13,139 nucleotides of DNA from Fibrobacter succinogenes (lineage in GTDB: Bacteria > Fibrobacterota > Fibrobacteria > Fibrobacterales > CADBQJ01): contig CADBQJ010000103.1 of assembly GCA_902796785.1 (NCBI GenBank), positions 1-13,139 of the forward strand, in the 5' to 3' direction. The notes beneath the pieces were generated by a model, which worked only from the letters and a program-made list of their open reading frames with translations, searched no databases and was not told the DNA's origin. Numbering within the stretch: the first letter of the stretch is position 1; the number at the start of each line of letters is the position of its first letter. Made by a program: the position numbers and the translations under genes. Below are positions 1-5,697 of this stretch, piece after piece.

Positions 1-257
1 GCCTTCTTGGCGGCGGGCTTCTTGGCCGCGGCCTTCTTGGCGGGAGCCTTCTTGGCGGCGGGCTTCTTGGCGGCCTTCTTGACGGTCTTCTTGGCGGCGG
101 CCTTCTTGGGGGCGGCCTTCTTGACGACCTTCTTGACGGTCTTCTTGGCGGCGGCCTTCTTGGGGGCGGCCTTCTTCACGACCTTCTTGGCGGCGGCCTT
201 CTTGGGGGCGGCCTTCTTGACGGTCTTCTTAGCGGCGGGTTTCTTAGCAGTTGCCAT
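1..257 (-). CDS. Histone H1-like lysine/alanine-rich DNA-binding protein (C-terminus cut by window edge)
   Basis: The 85 complete codons visible encode a low-complexity basic protein made almost only of Lys, Ala, Pro, Val and Thr, with KK pairs separated by two or three small residues (AAPKK, AAAKK, TVKK, VVKK). This matches the C-terminal-tail composition of eukaryotic histone H1 and the bacterial H1-like proteins (Chlamydia Hc1/Hc2, Bordetella BpH1), which bind and compact DNA non-specifically through charge. The start is ATG at 257-255, preceded by AAGGGG (271-266) with an 8-base spacer. No globular domain is visible; the gene continues past base 1, so full length is unknown. Residues 16-29, 30-43 and 48-61 form a 14-residue repeat. 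Lys is nearly always AAG. Nucleoid role is inferred from composition; alternatives are a ribosome-associated or nucleic-acid chaperone basic protein. Confidence 0.8.
   Translation of the reverse strand, partial: MATAKKPAAKKTVKKAAPKKAAAKKVVKKAAPKKAAAKKTVKKVVKKAAPKKAAAKKTVKKAAKKPAAKKAPAKKAAAKKPAAKK
75..212 (-). repeat. 42-bp direct repeats inside the H1-like gene
   Basis: Three 42-bp units lie at 171-212, 129-170 and 75-116 (the last two separated by 12 bp). The units at 129-170 and 75-116 are identical base for base; the one at 171-212 differs at three positions and changes Thr-Val to Val-Val. Each encodes the 14-residue unit AAPKKAAAKKxVKK. Identity at synonymous positions suggests recent duplication or gene conversion, so copy number may vary between strains. 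Confidence 0.85.
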
Positions 258-399
258 TGGGTATTCCCCTTGGTTGGAGTGAGTGCTACCGAAAGATATA
301 ACAAAAGATTTTTCGGACCGTACGATTTTTTTTCAAAAATTTTTCGCGCGGTTCCGGCGCCGCTTCGCGCGGACGCGGGAACGTTCGTTCTTTTTATAT
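258..399 (-). promoter_or_regulatory. AT-rich intergenic region, leader of the H1-like gene
   Basis: This 142-bp gap between the RNase H stop and the H1-like start is much more AT-rich than the flanking genes and contains several A/T runs (around 301-344). On the minus strand TTATAT (301-296) lies 38 bases before the H1-like ATG and is the best -10-like word; I could not find a convincing -35 at the usual spacing. The gap probably holds the promoter of the H1-like gene plus the terminator candidate of the preceding unit. Confidence 0.4.
335..371 (-). terminator. Possible intrinsic terminator after the RNase H gene
   Basis: Reading the minus strand, the self-complementary CGCGCG at 371-366 can pair with CGCGCG at 350-345 around a 15-base loop. 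It is followed by five A and then five T (344-335). It lies 29 bases past the RNase H stop and upstream of the H1-like gene, where a terminator is expected. The stem is only 6 bp and the T run begins five bases after it, so this is tentative. Confidence 0.35.
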
Positions 400-1014
400 C
401 TACGAATTCTTTCCGTCGCCCTTTTCGTCGGGCTTCCCGAGGACCGCGCTTCGGGCGAGCGAGTCGACCGCCTCGTTCCAGCGCTCGCCGGCGTGCGCCT
501 CGACGTGGCGGAAGGAGAGCCCCGGAGGAAGGGGACGGACCGCCTCGACGTACCTCGCGGCGACTTCGCTCCGCGCCTTCCACTCCCCCGTCGCCCAGCG
601 CGCGACGCCTTCGTAGTCGTGGCAGAGCAGCGCGGGCTGCGGATGCGCGCGGAGCCATTCCACCGCGCGCGTCGCCGCCTCCAGCTCGCCGTCGACGTTG
701 CGGCTGAGCGCGTCGCGCTCCGTGGTTCCGGACATGCGCCAGAGCTCCTCGCCGCCGCGGACGGCGATCACGCCCCAGCCCGCGCGGGGATTGCCCTCGA
801 CGAACGAGCCGTCGACGTAGAGGAGAAGCGTCCCGGGATCGGCGGGGCCGGCGGACTCGCCGCCGTTCGCCCAGAGCTCGGCCTCCTCGCGCGTGGGGAA
901 CGACCTGTAGGACGCGCCGGGCTTTCCGAGCACCGCGGCGGCGCACTCCTCCCAGGTGTCGTGGACGGCGGGGCCGTAGGGCGGGCGGACGGCGTAGAAC
1001 TTCCGCCTAGGCAT
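400..1014 (-). CDS. Ribonuclease HI with N-terminal viroplasmin (hybrid-binding) domain
   Basis: Encodes 204 residues. Residues 4-50 form a caulimovirus viroplasmin/RNase H1 N-terminal domain (KFYAVR, then TWEEC, then a PGA-x-YRSF-x-TREEAE segment), which in RNase H1 proteins binds RNA/DNA hybrids. After a short linker, residues 62-190 form the RNase H catalytic domain. The expected metal-binding acids are present: D68 in YVDGS, E110 in VDGELEA, D133 in CHDYEGV and D184 in AVDSLAR, plus H174 in VEAHAGERWNE, the equivalent of E. coli H124. The enzyme should cleave RNA in RNA/DNA hybrids (R-loops, primers) in the cytoplasm. The ATG overlaps the end of the upstream diguanylate cyclase gene by 8 bases (ATGCCTAG), so translation is probably coupled; GGAAGAG lies just upstream. 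A catalytically complete enzyme, with high confidence in family. Confidence 0.93.
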   Translation of the reverse strand: MPRRKFYAVRPPYGPAVHDTWEECAAAVLGKPGASYRSFPTREEAELWANGGESAGPADPGTLLLYVDGSFVEGNPRAGWGVIAVRGGEELWRMSGTTERDALSRNVDGELEAATRAVEWLRAHPQPALLCHDYEGVARWATGEWKARSEVAARYVEAVRPLPPGLSFRHVEAHAGERWNEAVDSLARSAVLGKPDEKGDGKNS

Positions 1015-3235
1015 GCGACTCTTCCGCCAGCTGCAGCTCCTCGGGCGGGACGTCGCCGTAGAGGGTCACCCGGTCGCGGCCGCCGTGCTTGGAGGCGTAG
1101 AGCGCCAGGTCGGACTTGTGGATGAGGTCGGGCTTGGCCTGCGAGTCGACCGGGTAGAGCGCCACGCCGACGCTGACCGTCACCTGCAGCTCGCCGCCCT
1201 CGTAGGCCACGCGCGCGTCGGCCACCGCCCTGCGGATCTTCTCGGCGAAGGCGACCGCCTCCTCCGCGCCGGTCCGCTCCAGGATCACGGTGAACTCCTC
1301 GCCGCCGTAGCGCGCCACGTGGTCGCCCGGGCGGACGGTCCGGCGGAGCGTCTGCGCGACCGTGCGCAGCACCTCGTCGCCCAGCTGGTGGCCGTAGGAG
1401 TCGTTGAAGTTCTTGAAGTGGTCGATGTCGAGCAGCAGGAGCGCCAGCCCCGCGCCGGCCTTGCGGTGGCGCGCGATCTCCTTGTCGAGGAGCGCCTGGA
1501 ACTGGCGGTGGTTGGGAATGCCGGTGAGGCCGTCGACCGTGGCCAGCAGCTGCAGGTGGGCGAAGGCGCGCGCCTTGGCCAGGGCCGTGGCCGCGTTGGC
1601 GTTGAGGATCTGCATCAGCACCAGCGAGTCGGCGCCGAAGTAGTCGTCCACCCCCTTCTCCACCACGGCCACCGCCGTCGCGGCGCCGGAGTCGTCGAGG
1701 ATCGGGGCGGCCAGCAGGCTGTGGATGGGCGTCTTGGCGCCGTCCTCCGGCGCGAAGCGGCCGAAGCCCTCCTGCCCGGCCTCGAGCATCTTGGGGAAGC
1801 GGGTGCGGAAGACCTCGCAGACCACCGACTTCTCGGTCTCGAGCGGGAAGACCGTCCCCTCCTCGGCGGGCTTGTCCTTGCCGAAGAAGCTCACCAGGCG
1901 GACGCCGGCGGAGGTCCGGTCGCAGAAGTAGAAGCTGTCGGCGCCGAAGATCGCCGGATAGCTGGCGACGATCCCCTTGAGGACGCTGGCCACGTCGGAC
2001 TGCCGCGCGAAGTAGTTGGCCATCTTGTAGGCCTGCTGGCTGCGCGCGTTCTGCCGCTTGAGCCGCTGGGTCAGCTTGACGTTGGAGATCAGCTGCGAGG
2101 CGACCACCGCGAACCGGTCGAGCAGCGCCTTGTGGTCCTGGGAGAAGGCCTCGCGCATCTGCGAGTCCACCACCAGCAGCCCGAGGAGGCTCTGCGACTC
2201 GACGTCGAAGACGCGGGAGACCATCATCGAGTTGACCGTCACGCCGGTGTAGTAGTACTCCACGTGGTCGTTGTAGCTGCTGACGTTGCCCGAGCAGATC
2301 CCGGCCTGGCGCTGGGAGGACTTGCCCACCAGCCCCTTGCCCGCGGAGATGACCGCCTCCTTGCGGAACTTGTCGCCGGCCTGCGAGATGGCGGCGGAGA
2401 GGTGGAAGGTCCTGCCGCCGTCGGAGGAGAGGTAGCCCAGGCAGGAGTAGCTGCGGAAGTTCTTGCTGAGGAAGAAGATGAGTGTCTCGAACACCTCGTC
2501 GAGCTCGCCGCGGTCGCCCGCGGCGCCCGCCTTCTGCGAGACGCCGGAGGTGGCGATCACCGCCGACTTGGCCGCCTCGCCGGCGTCCTTCGCGGGCTTC
2601 TCGTCCTCGTCCCAGTCGTCCACCATGCGCGCCACGTTCTCGGAGGGGGCGTGCGAGGCCGCGGGCGCGTTGACCGTGTCGCGGACCGCCAGGCGCGAAA
2701 GCCCGACGCAGGCGAAGGCGACCGCGAAGACCTCGGCCGCGACGGCCTCGACGACGATGTCGCGGACGGCCATGCGCGCGGGCAGGTACGCCTGGAGCTC
2801 CGGCGGGAGGATCGGCTCCAGCCGGCCGAGCGCGCGATGGGAGACCAGGCACTCGAGCGCGCAGAGGAGGATCGGGGCGAAGAGCATCGAGATCCGCGCG
2901 CCGCCGCACCGGGCGACGCCGAAGGCGCAGGCGAAGACCGCGGCGCGGACCCACAGGTCGCCCGGCGCGGCGGACGCCGTGGCGCACCAGGCCAGGGCGG
3001 TCAGCATCAGCGTCCCCAGCGGGCTGGTGGAGCCGTGGCGGTCGGAGAAGAGCAGCAGCCCCTGCGCGGGAAGCGCGACCAGGAGGAAGAGGACCGGGGG
3101 CAGGTACTGCAGCCAGGGAAGGACGGGGGCGTACGACGGATCGTCGAGCAGGACCCCCGCGGCGAAAAAGCCGCGCAGGGCGAGGCCCGCCGCCGCGAAC
3201 AGGAAGAGGATGATGGATTGGACGGCCAGCTTCAT
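1007..3235 (-). CDS. Membrane-anchored diguanylate cyclase with two GAF-like domains and GGDEF domain
   Basis: Encodes 742 residues. The N-terminal third (about 5-182) holds five or six hydrophobic segments, then a charged linker (about 200-240). Two regions at about 244-388 and 412-553 look like GAF domains, a sensor fold that binds small ligands. Residues 565-730 are a GGDEF domain: DGLTGIPNHRQF, LLLLDIDHFK with metal ligand D603, the active-site loop GGEEF at 644-648, and a product-inhibition I-site RPGD at 635-638 at the spacing seen in PleD. It should therefore make cyclic di-GMP from two GTP and be feedback-inhibited. I chose the ATG at 3235-3233 because the hydrophobic segment begins there and GGAG sits 8 bases upstream; the reading frame is open further upstream (to 3598) but overlaps a divergent gene and encodes non-membrane-like sequence. 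It overlaps the RNase H start downstream. The ligand sensed is unknown. Confidence 0.92.
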   Translation of the reverse strand: MKLAVQSIILFLFAAAGLALRGFFAAGVLLDDPSYAPVLPWLQYLPPVLFLLVALPAQGLLLFSDRHGSTSPLGTLMLTALAWCATASAAPGDLWVRAAVFACAFGVARCGGARISMLFAPILLCALECLVSHRALGRLEPILPPELQAYLPARMAVRDIVVEAVAAEVFAVAFACVGLSRLAVRDTVNAPAASHAPSENVARMVDDWDEDEKPAKDAGEAAKSAVIATSGVSQKAGAAGDRGELDEVFETLIFFLSKNFRSYSCLGYLSSDGGRTFHLSAAISQAGDKFRKEAVISAGKGLVGKSSQRQAGICSGNVSSYNDHVEYYYTGVTVNSMMVSRVFDVESQSLLGLLVVDSQMREAFSQDHKALLDRFAVVASQLISNVKLTQRLKRQNARSQQAYKMANYFARQSDVASVLKGIVASYPAIFGADSFYFCDRTSAGVRLVSFFGKDKPAEEGTVFPLETEKSVVCEVFRTRFPKMLEAGQEGFGRFAPEDGAKTPIHSLLAAPILDDSGAATAVAVVEKGVDDYFGADSLVLMQILNANAATALAKARAFAHLQLLATVDGLTGIPNHRQFQALLDKEIARHRKAGAGLALLLLDIDHFKNFNDSYGHQLGDEVLRTVAQTLRRTVRPGDHVARYGGEEFTVILERTGAEEAVAFAEKIRRAVADARVAYEGGELQVTVSVGVALYPVDSQAKPDLIHKSDLALYASKHGGRDRVTLYGDVPPEELQLAEESHA

Positions 3236-3268
3236 CTCCGGATCTCCGTTTTCCCCCTTCGTTAAAAG

Positions 3269-3274
3269 TAAATG
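3269..3274 (+). promoter_or_regulatory. Candidate -10 element for the 3317 gene
   Basis: TAAATG in the sequence AAGTAAATGG lies in the 81-bp divergent gap between the diguanylate cyclase and the 3317 gene, the only AT-rich stretch there. It resembles the TAAATT words upstream of smc and typA and lies 42 bases before the ATG. No clear -35 is visible. Confidence 0.25.
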
Positions 3275-3316
3275 GAATGAAATGGCCGAGAAGACCCCTT
3301 TGCTATTTTTTCGCGC

Positions 3317-3889
3317 ATGAGTCCGAAGGTCTTTTCCGACCGGTTCCCCTGGAAACTGCTCAACTGGCGCTCTCCGGAATCCCAGCGCGCGTGGCTGATG
3401 CGCCGCCTGCCGAAGTCCCCCGCCGGGCTCCACTTCCCGCTGGACCCTCCCCTGCTGGCGAACCGCTGGATCTTCCTCTCGAAAAACGGCGACGGCTGGC
3501 CGGCCGTGGGCAACGTGCTGGGCGCCTGGCCCGGGAAGACGACCCTCTTCGCGCCGCCGGAGCGCTCCTCGGCCAGCCACTTCGGCTGCACGCTCCACGT
3601 CCTCGACCCCGACCGTTTCGCCGTGGGCGACCCCGTCTTCGACGAGCTCCTCGTCCGCTCGGTGGAGGCCCCGCCGGGACTGGTCGTCTGCCTGGAGCGC
3701 GAGCCCTCGCTGCCGCTGCTCTACCTGATCGCGAAGACCGAGGCCCCCTGCCGCGTCGGCTTCGGCCCCGAGGACAGGTTTCCCTTCTTCAACGTCAACA
3801 TCGCCTCGCCCAACCCCGAGGAGTGGCCGGCGCTGCTGGCGAAATGGATCAGGCCGGGCCCCGAGGGGCGCCGGCGTCCGAGAAGCTGA
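3317..3889 (+). CDS. Uncharacterised 190-residue protein
   Basis: I do not recognise this protein with confidence. It has no signal peptide, no long hydrophobic segment and no obvious metal or nucleotide motif, so it is probably cytoplasmic. Trp residues are frequent (WKLLNW, RAWLM, DGWPAVG, GAWPG, EEWPALLAKW). The middle and C-terminal parts alternate beta-like hydrophobic strands and helices, ending LYLIAKTEAPCRVGFG and then FPFFNVNIASP. That ending, a helix followed by a Val-Gly-Phe strand and an Asn-rich strand, loosely recalls small DUF6913-type proteins of Bacteroidota and the N-lobe of family 9 glycosyltransferases; this is only an impression. The start at ATG 3317 has no good Shine-Dalgarno sequence; an in-frame TTG at 3299 preceded by GAGAAG is the alternative. 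It is transcribed divergently from the cyclase and ends 12 bp from the thioredoxin stop. The codon usage and GC match the neighbours, so it looks like a genuine resident gene. Confidence 0.8.
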   Translation: MSPKVFSDRFPWKLLNWRSPESQRAWLMRRLPKSPAGLHFPLDPPLLANRWIFLSKNGDGWPAVGNVLGAWPGKTTLFAPPERSSASHFGCTLHVLDPDRFAVGDPVFDELLVRSVEAPPGLVVCLEREPSLPLLYLIAKTEAPCRVGFGPEDRFPFFNVNIASPNPEEWPALLAKWIRPGPEGRRRPRS

Positions 3890-3901
3890 CTTTCGGAAGA
3901 A

Positions 3902-4222
3902 TCAGACGTTCGCGTCGATCATCTTGGCGATGGTCGCCTTGGGGGCGGCGCCCATCATGCTGGCCACCTCCACGCCGCCCTTGAAGAGCTTGACGCTCGG
4001 GACGGAGGAGATGCCGAAGCGGGCCGCGAGGTCGGGAGCCTGGTCCACGTCGACCTTGCCCACGACCACCTTGCCGGCGTAGTCGTCGGAAATCTGGTCG
4101 ATGACCGGGCCGAGCATGCGGCAGGGACCGCACCAGGTGGCCCAGAAGTCGACGAGGACGGGAAGTTCGCCCGCGAGGGCGGCGTCGAAAGAGGCGGCGT
4201 CGAAATGCTGAACCTGGGACAT
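3902..4222 (-). CDS. trxA: Thioredoxin
   Basis: Encodes 106 residues, the size of a classical single-domain thioredoxin. The redox motif WCGPC has its cysteines at positions 31 and 34 in the context VDFWATWCGPCRMLGP, the buried Asp is D25, and the cis-proline loop is SVPSV around P75, followed by LFKGG. It should act as a cytoplasmic dithiol reductant of ribonucleotide reductase, peroxiredoxins and other oxidised proteins, recycled by thioredoxin reductase, which is not in the window. I chose the ATG at 4222-4220 because it is preceded by AGGAGAAGGAG at ribosome-binding distance and aligns with the family N-terminus; the in-frame ATG at 4249 would add nine residues and bury that ribosome-binding site. 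The gene stands alone, convergent with the 3317 gene and divergent from the AsmA-like gene. No signal peptide is present, so a periplasmic role is unlikely. Confidence 0.95.
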   Translation of the reverse strand: MSQVQHFDAASFDAALAGELPVLVDFWATWCGPCRMLGPVIDQISDDYAGKVVVGKVDVDQAPDLAARFGISSVPSVKLFKGGVEVASMMGAAPKATIAKMIDANV

Positions 4223-4266
4223 ACAAGCTCCTTCTCCTAAAGAAGACATCCAGGGAGGAAAGTAGC

Positions 4267-4272
4267 TAAAAT
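4267..4272 (+). promoter_or_regulatory. Candidate -10 element (TAAAAT) for the AsmA-like gene
   Basis: TAAAAT matches the sigma-70 -10 consensus TATAAT at five of six positions and is embedded in AGCTAAAAT, a word shared with the smc and typA leaders. AAGACA at 4243-4248, 18 bases upstream, matches four of six -35 positions. It lies 36 bases before the ATG in the 86-bp gap shared with the divergent thioredoxin gene. Confidence 0.45.
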
Positions 4273-4308
4273 AGAGCCTGCGGAGAAACCGATTTGCGGA
4301 GCGCGCGG

Positions 4309-5685
4309 ATGGAGATTCTGCCGAAAAAGGGAAAATCCGGACGAAAGCGCCGCCGGAAAGGCGGCGGAAGGGGCCGGCGGCGCAACGCCGCGTCGCTGGG
4401 CGGGCTGGTCGTCGCCTGCGCGCTCGCGCTCCTGGGGTTCGCCCTGATGGCCGCCAACGTGCAGGGGGTCTTCGCGAAGGCGATCGACCCCGCGCTGGCG
4501 CGGGCGCTTCCGGAGCTCCACGGCCACATGACCTATTCGCCGGACGTGTCGCTCTCGCTCTCGGGCGCGCTGGAGCTGCGCGACGTGAAGGTGGACTTCG
4601 ACCGCCCCGGCGACCGCTACGCCCGCCTCACGAAGGCCTCGGCGCCGAAGCTGCGCGTGCGGCTGGGCGTGCCGGAGACCGTCCTCTTCTTCCTGGGCCG
4701 GCGCGACCATCCCTCCATCTCCTCGGTCTCGATTCCGGAGCTCGACCTCTCCTGGAGCCGGAGCACGCCCGTGCTGAACGACGGCGCGAAGGTGGCGCCC
4801 GCGACGAAGGAGCTGCTCCTCAGCCCCGACCTGGCCGCGCTGGCCGGGCCGAAGATCCGCGTGGGGAAGCTGAGGATCTCCTCGCCCGACGGCGGGCGCT
4901 GGGAGGTCTCCGGGCTGCGCACCTCGTTCCGCGGGAAGAGGCTGCGCCTGGAGGCGAAGGAGCTCTCCGGGACCTCGCTGCCGACGCTCCGCTCGGTCGA
5001 GGCCGACGTCGACGTCTCGCCCGAACGTCTCGTCCTCTCCTCGGCGCGCCTTTCGCTTCTGGGCGGGAAGGCGACCGCCGACGGCGAGATCCCCCTGCGC
5101 GGGAATCCGCGGGCCCGCGTGCGCGCGCGGATCTCCGGCGTCGACCTCAAGGCGGCGGCCGACTTCTTCGTCGCGCGGCCGCTGGACCTCTCCGGCTCGG
5201 CGGACGCGACCGTGGACGCCGTCGCCCCGCTCCTCTCGCCGCTGCGCTCCTTCTCGGCCGTCGGCAACGCCTCCGTCTCGAACGCGCGGGTGCGCGGCCT
5301 GGCGGTCCAGAAGAGCCCGCTCGTGCGGCGGATGGCTCCGGAGTTCGCCGACCTCTCCTTCGACAGGATCAGCCTGGCGGGGCTGCGCGTCACGCGCGAC
5401 TCGCTGCTGCTGGGATCGCTGGCCGGCACGGGGCCGCAGTTCGACTTCTCCGGCCGCGGAAAGGCCGACACGAAATGGAACTTCTCGGCGACGATCGACG
5501 CGCGCATCCGCCCCGAGACCGCGCGGCGCCTCCCCGCGGCCACGCGCATGGGGCTCGCCGCCGGAAGCGACGGGAGCCGGACCGTGCGGCTCCAGGTGGC
5601 GGGGAACCCGGAGAGCCAGCGCATCGTCAACTCCGGCGACATCGTGCGCCAGGGCATCCGCAACGCCGTGCGGTTCTGGAAGTGA
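4309..5685 (+). CDS. AsmA-like membrane-anchored envelope protein
   Basis: Encodes 458 residues. A very basic N-terminus (residues 6-26, mostly Lys, Arg and Gly) precedes one membrane segment at about 27-49, giving a type II topology with the bulk in the periplasm. The rest is rich in short amphipathic beta-strands. Residues 286-409 look like the C-terminal module of the AsmA family (LDLSGSADATVD, LSPLRSFSAVGNASVSNARVRG, FDRISLAGLRVTRDSLLLGS, DFSGRGKADTKWNF). AsmA/TamB-type proteins form long beta-groove structures bridging inner and outer membranes and affect phospholipid or outer-membrane homeostasis; transport by this member is inferred. The ATG at 4309 is preceded by GGAG (4298-4301) with a 7-base spacer; an in-frame TTG at 4294, also with GGAG upstream, would add five residues. 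It is shorter than E. coli AsmA (about 600 residues). It ends 12 bp before the convergent smc stop. Confidence 0.82.
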   Translation: MEILPKKGKSGRKRRRKGGGRGRRRNAASLGGLVVACALALLGFALMAANVQGVFAKAIDPALARALPELHGHMTYSPDVSLSLSGALELRDVKVDFDRPGDRYARLTKASAPKLRVRLGVPETVLFFLGRRDHPSISSVSIPELDLSWSRSTPVLNDGAKVAPATKELLLSPDLAALAGPKIRVGKLRISSPDGGRWEVSGLRTSFRGKRLRLEAKELSGTSLPTLRSVEADVDVSPERLVLSSARLSLLGGKATADGEIPLRGNPRARVRARISGVDLKAAADFFVARPLDLSGSADATVDAVAPLLSPLRSFSAVGNASVSNARVRGLAVQKSPLVRRMAPEFADLSFDRISLAGLRVTRDSLLLGSLAGTGPQFDFSGRGKADTKWNFSATIDARIRPETARRLPAATRMGLAAGSDGSRTVRLQVAGNPESQRIVNSGDIVRQGIRNAVRFWK

Positions 5686-5697
5686 TTCCCCTCCGGA

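Noticed and set aside
75..212. CRISPR-like array
   Set aside because: The repeats are in-frame, contiguous or nearly so, without unique spacers, and encode a known type of protein repeat.
7..282. Plus-strand open frame encoding FLAAAFLGAAFL-type repeats
   Set aside because: It is the antisense translation of the H1-like KKAAAKK repeats; the minus strand has the proper start and ribosome-binding site.
1013..3265. Open frame of 750 codons on the plus strand, antisense to the diguanylate cyclase
   Set aside because: Low-complexity Leu/Val/Arg/Glu/Gly composition; a complete GAF-GGDEF protein lies on the minus strand.
3236..3598. Upstream extension of the cyclase frame to an ATG at 3598
   Set aside because: It would add 121 Arg/Gly-rich residues before the membrane segments and overlap the divergent 3317 gene; the ATG at 3235 has a good ribosome-binding site and starts the first hydrophobic helix.
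3886..3905. Bidirectional terminator between the 3317 gene and thioredoxin
   Set aside because: CTGA/TCAG and a 3-bp inner CTT/AAG stem are too short and lack a T run.
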